A stretch of DNA of 28,168 nucleotides, taken from positions 1 through 28,168 of the forward strand of contig CAZNIN010000008.1 in assembly GCA_964573155.1 (NCBI GenBank), in the 5' to 3' direction. Position 1 is the first letter of the stretch; each line of letters begins with the position of its first letter. Of the stretch, positions 1-5,863 are shown in pieces. Under the pieces are notes generated by a model that was given only the letters and a program-made list of their open reading frames with translations, was not told the origin of the DNA and searched no databases. A program made the translations under genes and the position numbers. Origin of the DNA: JAGQNK01 sp964573155. GTDB taxonomy: Bacteria > Patescibacteriota > Saccharimonadia > Saccharimonadales > JAGQNK01.

Positions 1-150
1 TCGTGCTGCAAACCGCAGGGCTCTGGGTGGGCTCCAGGCTCGGTGTGTTTCGGCCCGATGCATCCAGCCGGTGGTTGCTATGAGGTCAGGGATCGCTGCG
101 CCTACACCAATTGCGGTTGCTTTTGCTAGTTTTTTGCCAATCTCAGCCAT
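1..150 (-). CDS. 5' end of an unidentified protein (partial, runs off left edge)
   Basis: Fifty codons read leftward from an ATG at 150 to the window edge without a stop. The N-terminus begins MAEIGKKLAKATAIGVGAAI, a basic start followed by a Gly/Ala-rich stretch, then an Arg-rich part with two Trp. An extended -10 box (TGCTACAAT, minus strand, 184-176) lies upstream and leaves a predicted leader of roughly 20 nt with only a weak purine-rich run (GAGAGAAG). The gene is divergent from the envelope protein starting at 235, with both promoters in the 84-bp gap. No family is recognised from this fragment. A chance open frame of 50 codons is possible, but the promoter placement argues for a real gene. 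Confidence 0.5.
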   Translation of the reverse strand, partial: MAEIGKKLAKATAIGVGAAIPDLIATTGWMHRAETHRAWSPPRALRFAAR

Positions 151-175
151 GTTTTTTGCCTGTTTACTTCTCTCT

Positions 176-184
176 ATTGTAGCA
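176..184 (-). promoter_or_regulatory. Extended -10 promoter of the leftward edge gene
   Basis: On the minus strand the sequence reads TGCTACAAT, an extended -10 element ending 25 nt before the ATG at 150. No good -35 is visible at 16-18 bp, which is common for promoters with a TGn extension. It lies back to back with the rightward promoter at 197-225. Confidence 0.5.
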
Positions 185-196
185 CCTGAAATCATA

Positions 197-225
197 TTGA
201 AAATAGTTGTATATTGTGCTATAAT
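197..225 (+). promoter_or_regulatory. Sigma70-type promoter, leaderless gene
   Basis: TTGAAA at 197-202, a 17-bp spacer and TATAAT at 220-225, preceded by TGC (extended -10). The ATG at 235 starts only 9 nt after the -10 box, so transcription should begin at or within a few bases of the start codon. Confidence 0.8.
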
Positions 226-234
226 AAACAAGTT

Positions 235-813
235 ATGAAGTTCATTTTGGGAATCCTCGGTGTAATTTTCGTGGCAATCATAGCGATTGTCTTGATTACA
301 GGTGGCGGCGATGATCGTCCCACCGAAAAGCCGCTCGTTGTGTCTGAAGAAGCTCGCGCGGGCGTGTCGGCAGTCCTGACTACTCAAGGAGAGGTTGTTG
401 GTCAGGATCAACGTCGTGCAATCCGTATTATCGTGAATCAGGATGAAAGGCGGCTTGAAGTCCTGTCTGGGTATGAGGAGTCTGTTGAACGTTCCAGTAC
501 GTTTCCGAATACACAAGCTGGATTCGAGACATTTCTCGTTGCCTTGGAGCAGGCTGGTTTCGATAAGAAACAACCGTCTGCGGTTGAGGACGAACGGGGT
601 GCTTGTCCACTTGGTCGCCGCTATATTTATGAACTCAGAGAATACAGCCAAGAACTGCTTCGGCTTTGGGGGACAAGCTGTGGTGGAAACCTGGGTAGCT
701 TCGACGGTAAATCCTCAACGGTTCGCAAGTTATTTGAACAGCAGATTCCAGATTATAGTCGTTTGATCAAAGATGTCGACCTATCTGGGTCAAAAGTTGC
801 TAATAACCGTTAA
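235..813 (+). CDS. Membrane-anchored extracytoplasmic protein of unknown function
   Basis: A 192-aa protein. Residues 1-22 form one hydrophobic helix with a Lys at position 2, so it is a signal anchor or an uncleaved signal. A Gly/Asp/Pro linker follows, then a soluble domain of about 165 residues. Two cysteines in the second half (in GACPLG and TSCGGN) could form a disulfide if the domain is outside the cell. A TTG 21 nt upstream would extend the frame, but that codon lies inside the promoter, so ATG 235 is chosen; no Shine-Dalgarno site is present and the mRNA should be leaderless. I do not recognise the family. It lies 23 bp before a HAD hydrolase gene on the same strand. Confidence 0.75.
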   Translation: MKFILGILGVIFVAIIAIVLITGGGDDRPTEKPLVVSEEARAGVSAVLTTQGEVVGQDQRRAIRIIVNQDERRLEVLSGYEESVERSSTFPNTQAGFETFLVALEQAGFDKKQPSAVEDERGACPLGRRYIYELREYSQELLRLWGTSCGGNLGSFDGKSSTVRKLFEQQIPDYSRLIKDVDLSGSKVANNR

Positions 814-820
814 GATTCCT

Positions 821-829
821 TGCTAGACT
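821..829 (+). promoter_or_regulatory. Extended -10 promoter of the HAD gene
   Basis: TGCTAGACT, an extended -10 element ending 7 nt before the ATG at 837. No convincing -35 is seen. The spacing repeats the leaderless pattern found at other genes in this window. Confidence 0.55.
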
Positions 830-836
830 GGTATGT

Positions 837-1406
837 ATGATACGAGCGATTGTATTTGACTGTTTTGGGGTGCTGACAACTGAATCATGGCAGCTTTTTA
901 AATCCACATTACCGCAGGATCAAATAGAGCCAGCGAGAAGTCTCATGCATCAGTCGACGTACGGTTATATTTCTTATGAAGTTTTTATTGCAGAACTTGC
1001 AAAACTTACGAGCCGCTCGGAAGCCGAGATCAGTAGTGCGCTCCGTCATGAGCTTGCCAAAAATGAGCCACTTTTTGACTATGTTCGTTTCCTTAAGGAT
1101 AAAGGATATAAGATAGGTCTCCTTAGCAATATTGCTAATAACTGGATCACAGATACATTCCTAACTCCAAAAGAGCAGAAATTATTCGATGCAATGGTAT
1201 TAAGCTTCGAGGTGGGAATGGTTAAGCCAGACCCTCGTATTTTCCATCTTATGTGTGAAAAGCTTGATGTTGAAACATCTGAAGCAATCATGGTAGATGA
1301 TATTGATCGCTATTGTTACGCGGCGGAAGCTGAGGGCATGAAATCTGTTGTCTACACTGATTTTCAGCAAACAAGACGCGAAATTGAAGAGCATATTAGT
1401 AATTAA
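837..1406 (+). CDS. HAD-superfamily hydrolase (subfamily IA)
   Basis: A 189-aa haloacid-dehalogenase-like hydrolase, probably a cytoplasmic phosphatase acting on a small phosphorylated metabolite. Motif I is FDCFGVL with nucleophile Asp8. The usual second Asp (DxD) is Phe10, as in dehalogenase-like and FDFFG-type members, so the general acid/base may differ from classical phosphatases. Motif II is LLSNI, motif III is the Lys in VKPDPRIF, and motif IV is MVDDIDRYCYAAEAEGM. A helical cap lies at about residues 15-80. The length is short but complete. The -10 box ends 7 nt before ATG and no Shine-Dalgarno site is present. The substrate cannot be assigned from sequence. Confidence 0.88.
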   Translation: MIRAIVFDCFGVLTTESWQLFKSTLPQDQIEPARSLMHQSTYGYISYEVFIAELAKLTSRSEAEISSALRHELAKNEPLFDYVRFLKDKGYKIGLLSNIANNWITDTFLTPKEQKLFDAMVLSFEVGMVKPDPRIFHLMCEKLDVETSEAIMVDDIDRYCYAAEAEGMKSVVYTDFQQTRREIEEHISN

Positions 1407-1461
1407 TATATCAGAAATGATATAAAAAATACTTATCGTATTTAAGTTATTACCAAATTTG

Positions 1462-1490
1462 TTGACATGTTGCAGCATGTGAGTTTAACT
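1462..1490 (+). promoter_or_regulatory. Promoter with a near-palindrome in its spacer
   Basis: TTGACA at 1462-1467 and TTAACT at 1485-1490 are 17 bp apart. A 16-bp near-palindrome (ACATG TTGCAG CATGT, 1465-1480) overlaps the -35 and fills the spacer, a typical place for a repressor operator. A second possible -10, TACAAT at 1495-1500, lies too far from TTGACA. The downstream gene starts at 1526 with its own ribosome binding site. Confidence 0.45.
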
Positions 1491-1525
1491 TGAATACAAT
1501 ATGAAATACAGAAAGGAACTGAATT

Positions 1526-1777
1526 ATGGCATTCTTTACGCTTGAAAATTCTGGGTCGAGCGACACAGAGACAGGTATGCTGGTGGTTGGTCTTGCAAGC
1601 CTCCAGGATAGTTTTGCAGATTCGGATCCATCTGTAGTCGAACACAGTGCAGCATGTCTCGTTGAGGTGGATGACCCAATGAGTTTAGTGTCAGAAGCAG
1701 CGCCAGATACTATGCCGCACTCCCGATTCGCCGGAAGCATTGCAGCTGCAGAATATCTCAGGAACCAATCCGAATAA
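1526..1777 (+). CDS. Small acidic protein of unknown function
   Basis: An 83-aa acidic protein, MAFFTLENSGSS..., with no hydrophobic segment and no family I recognise. AAAGGA about 9 nt before the ATG is a reasonable Shine-Dalgarno site. The upstream region carries a promoter-like sequence with a near-palindrome, which suggests a regulated single-gene unit. Its last 20 bp overlap the end of the convergent DciA-like gene. Overlapping minus-strand frames through this stretch lack a start signal, so this strand is preferred. It could still be a chance ORF; the ribosome binding site is the main support. Confidence 0.55.
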   Translation: MAFFTLENSGSSDTETGMLVVGLASLQDSFADSDPSVVEHSAACLVEVDDPMSLVSEAAPDTMPHSRFAGSIAAAEYLRNQSE

Positions 1778-2000
1778 CCAGACGTTTATCGGTCTGGCAG
1801 AGTGCCTGTAGCTCATGAAGGGATGTTCGAAGTGCCCCCGCAAGTGCAGATCCCTGTACGTGGACAATGATTTGTGTCTGCTGGATAGAGACTTTCACAG
1901 GTTGCTGAAATTTTTCTTGTACGAAATCCTTTATTATCCGTACTTCCGGCGGTTCTTCAAATCGTCCTTGTGGCAGTAGATCTCCAAGCGAGTTTGTCAT
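1758..2000 (-). CDS. DciA/DUF721-like small protein
   Basis: An 80-aa leftward protein whose C-terminal half (IIVHVQGSALAGALRTSLHE, then a run ending in RLVIRIGS) resembles the end of DUF721/DciA proteins: a strand with v.v.gsa, a helix with L....eL, then a final rlvIriG strand. DciA family members help load the replicative helicase in bacteria lacking DnaC; here the assignment is tentative because only the core is present. The start is ATG at 2000, 7 nt after an extended -10 (TGTTAGGAT on the minus strand, 2016-2008). An in-frame extension upstream runs into fpg and is rejected. The gene is divergent from fpg with 35 bp between starts. Confidence 0.6.
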   Translation of the reverse strand: MTNSLGDLLPQGRFEEPPEVRIIKDFVQEKFQQPVKVSIQQTQIIVHVQGSALAGALRTSLHELQALCQTDKRLVIRIGS

Positions 2001-2007
2001 ACGCTCT

Positions 2008-2029
2008 ATCCTAACAGATAAGCTACAAT
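2008..2029. promoter_or_regulatory. Compact divergent promoters of fpg and the DciA-like gene
   Basis: Only 35 bp separate the two start codons. Rightward: GC-TACAAT with the box at 2024-2029, ending 6 nt before ATG 2036. Leftward: TGT-TAGGAT with the box at 2013-2008, ending 7 nt before ATG 2000. Neither gene has room for a normal untranslated leader. The -35 regions would lie inside the opposite gene. Confidence 0.6.
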
Positions 2030-2035
2030 AAAAGC

Positions 2036-2917
2036 ATGCCAGAACTACCGGAAGTCGAGACAGTACGCATAGGCTTGAGTCAGTTTTTGCCAGGCAAGAT
2101 TGTGGCGAGCGAGTCGCATGACTGGCCGAAGGGTTTCCCCAATGCTGTATCTGACGTTCAGCAGTTTTTGATCGGCTCAAAGGTTCTGGAAGTCAAACGC
2201 CGAGCAAAGGTGCTTATTATCGAACTTAGCACCAAATATTCGCTGGTAATTCACCTAAAGATGACAGGGCAATTAGTCTACGTGAACGAAAACAACCGGT
2301 TTGGAGCTGGTCACCCGAGTGATAGCTTGATTAAAGAGCTACCAGATAAATCGACACGTGTAACGTTAATATTTACAGATGGTAGCCGGCTGTTCTTTAA
2401 TGATCAACGAAAATTTGGCTGGATGCGACTTCTTCCAACGGCCGAGGTGCCAAATATTGATTTTTTCCGTCGTGTTGGCCCCGAGCCACTGGCTGATGAT
2501 TTTACCGCCAGAGAGTTTCGGGAACGTATCAAAAAACGACCGAACAGCACTATAAAAGCTACGTTGCTTGACCAGACAGTCGTAGCAGGGGTCGGCAATA
2601 TCTACGCTGATGAATCATTGTGGGCAGCCAGAATTCACCCGGCAGAACGAATGAAAAACATCGGTGATACTAAATTGAACACATTATTTAACGAACTTCG
2701 AACTGTATTGCAGCTGTCTATCGACAAAGGGGGGTCGTCTGACAAAAACTATGTCAATGCCGAGGGCAAACGGGGCAGTTATTTATCATTTGCTAACGTT
2801 TTTCGCCGCGAGGGAAAACCATGCCCTCGACACCCTGACACAACCATTATCAAAACACGAGTAGCAGGTCGTGGTACTCATACCTGTCCAAGGTGTCAGA
2901 AATTAAAAACTTCGTAA
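2036..2917 (+). CDS. mutM: Formamidopyrimidine-DNA glycosylase
   Basis: A 293-aa Fpg/MutM, a base-excision repair enzyme that removes 8-oxoguanine and formamidopyrimidines and nicks the abasic site. The N-terminus MPELPEVETV gives the catalytic Pro2 and Glu3. HLKMTGQL carries the conserved Lys, RKFGWMRLL follows, and VVAGVGNIYADESLWAA is the helix-two-turn-helix region. The C-terminal zinc finger has C263-x2-H266 and C284-x2-C287, where most Fpg proteins have four Cys; the finger Arg in GRGTHTC is kept. The mRNA is predicted leaderless, since TACAAT ends 6 nt before ATG. The last 15 bp overlap the convergent membrane protein gene. Confidence 0.97.
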   Translation: MPELPEVETVRIGLSQFLPGKIVASESHDWPKGFPNAVSDVQQFLIGSKVLEVKRRAKVLIIELSTKYSLVIHLKMTGQLVYVNENNRFGAGHPSDSLIKELPDKSTRVTLIFTDGSRLFFNDQRKFGWMRLLPTAEVPNIDFFRRVGPEPLADDFTAREFRERIKKRPNSTIKATLLDQTVVAGVGNIYADESLWAARIHPAERMKNIGDTKLNTLFNELRTVLQLSIDKGGSSDKNYVNAEGKRGSYLSFANVFRREGKPCPRHPDTTIIKTRVAGRGTHTCPRCQKLKTS

Positions 2918-3232
2918 ACTTTCGCCTGCTGAAGTTAGCCCAAAGAACCAAATAAGCACACACGTTACAAGTACGCTCAGGATGATAACAGCGCCGAACT
3001 TATATCGTAGTCGTTGCCCAGCGAAAAAGACATACAACGCCAATAGGGCGCTCGGCCAGCCCGCAAAAGAATTTGGCGATCCGAGCATGTCGAGCTGCTT
3101 GGCGTCCTGCGCCAGAACAAATGTGTGCTGCAAGAATACGACCGCCAATACTGCGCTTACGAGTAGTGCGCTAGATATCCAATGGATGCCCTCAACAGAC
3201 TTCCTGATTCTCTTTTCCTCATTTTGTGCCAT
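2903..3232 (-). CDS. Small membrane protein, about three transmembrane helices
   Basis: A 109-aa protein with a charged N-terminus (MAQNEEKRIRKS) and hydrophobic segments at about residues 19-42, 60-75 and 82-103. No family is recognised. The start at 3232 is set by AAGGAG (minus strand, 3244-3239) 6 nt upstream. The frame stays open for 12 more codons but has no better site. An extended -10, TGGTATTCT (3261-3253), gives a short leader. It is divergent from holA and convergent with fpg, with a 15-bp overlap. Confidence 0.72.
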   Translation of the reverse strand: MAQNEEKRIRKSVEGIHWISSALLVSAVLAVVFLQHTFVLAQDAKQLDMLGSPNSFAGWPSALLALYVFFAGQRLRYKFGAVIILSVLVTCVLIWFFGLTSAGESLRSF

Positions 3233-3252
3233 GGGTTTCTCCTTATACAAAA

Positions 3253-3295
3253 AGAATACCACGGTCATTTATAAGACGTATGAATAGCGTATAAT
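3253..3295. promoter_or_regulatory. Divergent promoters of holA and the small membrane protein
   Basis: Rightward: TATAAT at 3290-3295, whose end is 8 nt before GTG 3304. Leftward: extended -10 TGGTATTCT at 3261-3253, followed by AAGGAG and ATG 3232. The 71-bp gap therefore serves one leaderless gene and one with a ribosome binding site. No strong -35 is visible for either. Confidence 0.5.
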
Positions 3296-3303
3296 CAGTG
3301 CAC

Positions 3304-4227
3304 GTGATTACTGTACTGACGGGAGAAAACGCATACTTGCTACAAGCCGAGCTACGGCAACGAGTTGCTGATTTTGTGTCTGAGCATTCCGACATGGGCT
3401 TGGAGCGGCTAGACGGCGAGGAAGTCAGCTACGATCGGATGCGCGAAGCGCTGGAAAGTCTGCCATTTCTGGCATCCAAGAAACTGGTGGTATTGCAGAA
3501 GCCTTCGGCCAACAAAGAATTCATAGAAAAAGCGGCTGATTTGCTGGCGAACGTGCCAGAGACGACCGACGTACTTGTTGTCGAACCAAAGCCTGATAAG
3601 CGCACAAGTTACTTCAAGTTCCTGAAAAAAGCAGCAGAGCTCAAAGAATTCAATGAACTAGATGAAAATAGTTTGGCACGTTGGATAACTGAGCAGGCAA
3701 AGCAACGTCAAGGCACAGTATCATTAGCCGATGCCCGCTATTTGGTGCAGCGGGTAGGATTGAATCAGCAACTAGTCGGTAACGAACTCGATAAGTTGCT
3801 TAATTACGATCTGGAGATATCGCAACAGACCATAAATCTGCTTACTGATCCGACACCGCAGAGCACCATTTTTGAGTTGCTGGACGCAGCGATGGCCGGC
3901 AAAACCAAACGAGCATTGGAATTATATGAAGAACAGCGGGCGATGAAAGTAGAGCCGCAACAAATACTGGCCATGCTGGCTTGGCAACTGCATGTGCTGG
4001 CCGTAGTAAAAACGGCCGTTGGCAAAGACGCCGCGTCGATAGCCAAAGAGGCAAAAATTAATCCCTATGTAGTCCGCAAGACGCAAAATCTAGCTCGACA
4101 CATGAGCCTACCTCAGATCAAGCGGCTGGTGCGCAGTACTTTAGAGCTGGACATTCGTCTTAAGAGTCAACCTATCGACCCCGATGAGGCGCTCCTGACT
4201 CTGCTCATGCGCGTTCACGATGCGTAG
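3304..4227 (+). CDS. holA: DNA polymerase III subunit delta
   Basis: A 307-aa HolA, the clamp-loader subunit that opens the beta clamp. It shows the usual N-terminal region (LTGENAYLLQAELRQ, DLLANVPETTDVLVVEPKPD), KRTSYFKFLKKAAEL, ARWITEQAKQRQG, the lid region and the C-terminal helical collar ending at LLTLLMRVHDA. Two GTG starts are possible. The one at 3298 begins 2 nt after the -10 box and could not be in a transcript from that promoter; 3304 is chosen. No Shine-Dalgarno site is present. Convergent rpsT follows, and holA next to convergent rpsT also occurs in Bacillus, which supports the call. Confidence 0.93.
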   Translation: MITVLTGENAYLLQAELRQRVADFVSEHSDMGLERLDGEEVSYDRMREALESLPFLASKKLVVLQKPSANKEFIEKAADLLANVPETTDVLVVEPKPDKRTSYFKFLKKAAELKEFNELDENSLARWITEQAKQRQGTVSLADARYLVQRVGLNQQLVGNELDKLLNYDLEISQQTINLLTDPTPQSTIFELLDAAMAGKTKRALELYEEQRAMKVEPQQILAMLAWQLHVLAVVKTAVGKDAASIAKEAKINPYVVRKTQNLARHMSLPQIKRLVRSTLELDIRLKSQPIDPDEALLTLLMRVHDA

Positions 4228-4251
4228 AAAAACCGCCCCATGAAGGGGCGG
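4228..4251 (-). terminator. Intrinsic terminator of rpsT
   Basis: A perfect 7-bp G+C-rich hairpin, CCGCCCC-ATGAA-GGGGCGG (4233-4251), is followed on the minus strand by five T (4232-4228). It lies just past the rpsT stop and directly abuts the stop of convergent holA. In the holA direction there is no T-tract, so it should act mainly on rpsT. Confidence 0.88.
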
Positions 4252-4273
4252 GAGTAGCTTAGCCGAACAAGAG

Positions 4274-4687
4274 CTATTTCTTAGTAGCTGGTTTCTTGGC
4301 AGCAGCTTTTTTCGCTGCTGGCTTTTTGGCCGCTGCTGGTTTCTTCGCAGGCGCAGCTTTCTTAGCTGGAGCTGGTTTCTTGGCAGCAGGCTTTGCGGCA
4401 GCCTTTTTCTTGCCTGCCTCTAGCTTTACGCCGGCTTTTTTCGCTGCTGCTGCAAGCTGACGCTGTTTGCGAGCAACTTTGTTTTTGTGCATGACATTCT
4501 TCTTGGCGGCTTTATCAAGAGCGCTTTGAGCGCTGCTTTTGGCCTCTGTTGATTTCTTGCCACCAGCCTTCAAACTGGCATGGAAGGCTTTCACGGCTTC
4601 GCGAAGACTACGCTTGGTTTTGACGTTACGGATGGTCGCTTTGCGAGCCACGCGTACGCGCTTTTTTGCTGATTTGATAATTGGCAT
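4274..4687 (-). CDS. rpsT: Ribosomal protein S20 with histone-H1-like tail
   Basis: A 137-aa S20, a primary 16S rRNA-binding protein. The first ~90 residues match S20: MPIIKSAKKRVRVARKATIR at the start, then an AVKAFHASLKAG helix, AQSALDKAAKKNVMHKNKVARKQ and an LAAAAKK end. About 45 extra residues are almost only Lys, Ala and Pro in PAAKK/PAKK-type repeats, as in bacterial histone-H1-like proteins. Usual S20 is 85-95 residues. AAGGA precedes ATG by about 11 nt, and the promoter is TTGACT-18-TTAACT. The terminator is at 4251-4228. The tail has the same strand, frame and stop region as the core, so it looks genuine. It could bind rRNA or DNA nonspecifically. Confidence 0.95.
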   Translation of the reverse strand: MPIIKSAKKRVRVARKATIRNVKTKRSLREAVKAFHASLKAGGKKSTEAKSSAQSALDKAAKKNVMHKNKVARKQRQLAAAAKKAGVKLEAGKKKAAAKPAAKKPAPAKKAAPAKKPAAAKKPAAKKAAAKKPATKK

Positions 4688-4706
4688 ATAGAACTTATTC
4701 CTTATG

Positions 4707-4736
4707 AGTTAATTTGTGATATAAGTCGACAGTCAA
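4707..4736 (-). promoter_or_regulatory. rpsT promoter
   Basis: Minus strand: TTGACT (4736-4731), an 18-bp spacer, then TTAACT (4712-4707). AAGGA follows and gives a short leader before ATG 4687. The same -10 hexamer, TTAACT, appears in the candidate promoter at 1462-1490. Confidence 0.55.
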
Positions 4737-4802
4737 TATACCCTTTTTCACCGATGTTGTAAAGAGCTGGAACTGAAGGGGATATATCAGCAGGGGGCTT
4801 TT

Positions 4803-5738
4803 CTAATTACTGAGCTCTTCTAATAATTCGCTCTGCTGTCTTGCGAATCTTGTGATGAGATCTACCGGATCGTATATTCCCAGCCGACTCGCAGCAGCCT
4901 TGCCGAGTTCGGTAAGCTGGCTGTAGTTATCGCGCTGATAAAGTGGGTGGAATCGTCTTTTTGCTTGTTTTGCCAACTTTTTATACTGTTTATTATCAGG
5001 CTCGGCTTCCCGCAAGAGCGCTATCGCATCAAGTGATATGGACGGAGGCGATTCCTCGACTAGCATTTCCAGGGTCTCTTGCAGGGTAGCGGTAACCGTT
5101 TCTTCTGGAAAATTGGTTTTCATACGAGGGAACTGCGTACGGATAAGTTCATAAAAACCCTCGCTATCCTCGGGCAAACCTTGCTGCACAGCCATCCCAT
5201 GATGCAACACCTGACCGGATGCTACCTGTGAGTGCATCAGATCTTCGGAGTCGAAGCCCCGCTCGTGTAGCTCTCTGGCTGTATCTGTGAGCGTATCCCA
5301 GAAGTAGACCGTAGTGCGCCAATCGGGGCAATCCTTCCTATAGGCAGCCACAAAAGAGCCTCCTTTTTGTCGCAAGAAGTCTAGCTGTGCGAAGTATGCC
5401 TCTTGCAATGGCTCTGAGGGTACTTCTGCTGGGGTTTCTGCGTCATAATAATCAAAAAGAACAAACAGAGGAATATTCAGGCGGTCCTGTGGCTGGTCGA
5501 GGAGGCTGTCTTGGTATTCTTCATGCAAGAATTTTTCAAGTGCAGACTCATATTTTTCCGGATCTACCGCTACCAGGTCACCAAGGCATATTCGCTGGAG
5601 AGCGGTTCCTGAATAAAGATAGCCATTGCTCTCGTACTGAATTCCTACGCCTCGTCGCGAAAGGTGGTAGATGGCTTCGACATCTTCCGGCTCAGCGAGT
5701 ACAAATTGCGAAGGAGTTTCAGGAGTTCGATCTGTCAT
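4803..5738 (-). CDS. Unknown 311-aa soluble protein
   Basis: An acidic, cytoplasmic-looking protein with no signal peptide or membrane segment. The N-terminal half is rich in aromatic and acidic residues (IPLFVLFDYYDAE, TTVYFWDTLTDTARELHERG) and the C-terminal half is mostly helical and charged. The segment EDVEAIYHLSRRGVG near the N-terminus faintly recalls GNAT-type openings but no acetyl-CoA loop is visible, so I give no function. TAAAAT ends 6 nt before ATG 5738, with TTGTTT 18 bp upstream of that, so the mRNA should be leaderless. It is divergent from the DHH-domain gene. The length, codon use and promoter all support a real gene. Confidence 0.8.
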   Translation of the reverse strand: MTDRTPETPSQFVLAEPEDVEAIYHLSRRGVGIQYESNGYLYSGTALQRICLGDLVAVDPEKYESALEKFLHEEYQDSLLDQPQDRLNIPLFVLFDYYDAETPAEVPSEPLQEAYFAQLDFLRQKGGSFVAAYRKDCPDWRTTVYFWDTLTDTARELHERGFDSEDLMHSQVASGQVLHHGMAVQQGLPEDSEGFYELIRTQFPRMKTNFPEETVTATLQETLEMLVEESPPSISLDAIALLREAEPDNKQYKKLAKQAKRRFHPLYQRDNYSQLTELGKAAASRLGIYDPVDLITRFARQQSELLEELSN

Positions 5739-5744
5739 GAAAAA

Positions 5745-5774
5745 ATTTTAACAGCAAAGCATTCGGTAAAACAA
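5745..5774 (-). promoter_or_regulatory. Promoter of the 311-aa gene (leaderless)
   Basis: Minus strand: TTGTTT (5774-5769), an 18-bp spacer and TAAAAT (5750-5745). Six bases separate the box from ATG 5738. Confidence 0.6.
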
Positions 5775-5804
5775 AAGCGACATCAGAGCCGCGTAAATTC
5801 GATG

Positions 5805-5833
5805 TAGACATGCTTGTGTTTATATGGTACATT
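5805..5833 (+). promoter_or_regulatory. Promoter of the DHH-domain gene
   Basis: TAGACA at 5805-5810, a 17-bp spacer and TACATT at 5828-5833 with a TGG extension. The transcript would have a leader of about 24 nt that is A-rich and holds no Shine-Dalgarno site before ATG 5864. Confidence 0.5.
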
Positions 5834-5863
5834 CTCCAGGAATAGTCTAAACAAAAATCAAAC

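Noticed and set aside
214..234. Upstream TTG start for the envelope protein at 235
   Set aside because: The codon overlaps the promoter region and could not be transcribed from it.
4738..4802. Terminator for the 311-aa gene
   Set aside because: The stretch has G-rich and C-rich runs but no clean stem with a T-tract.
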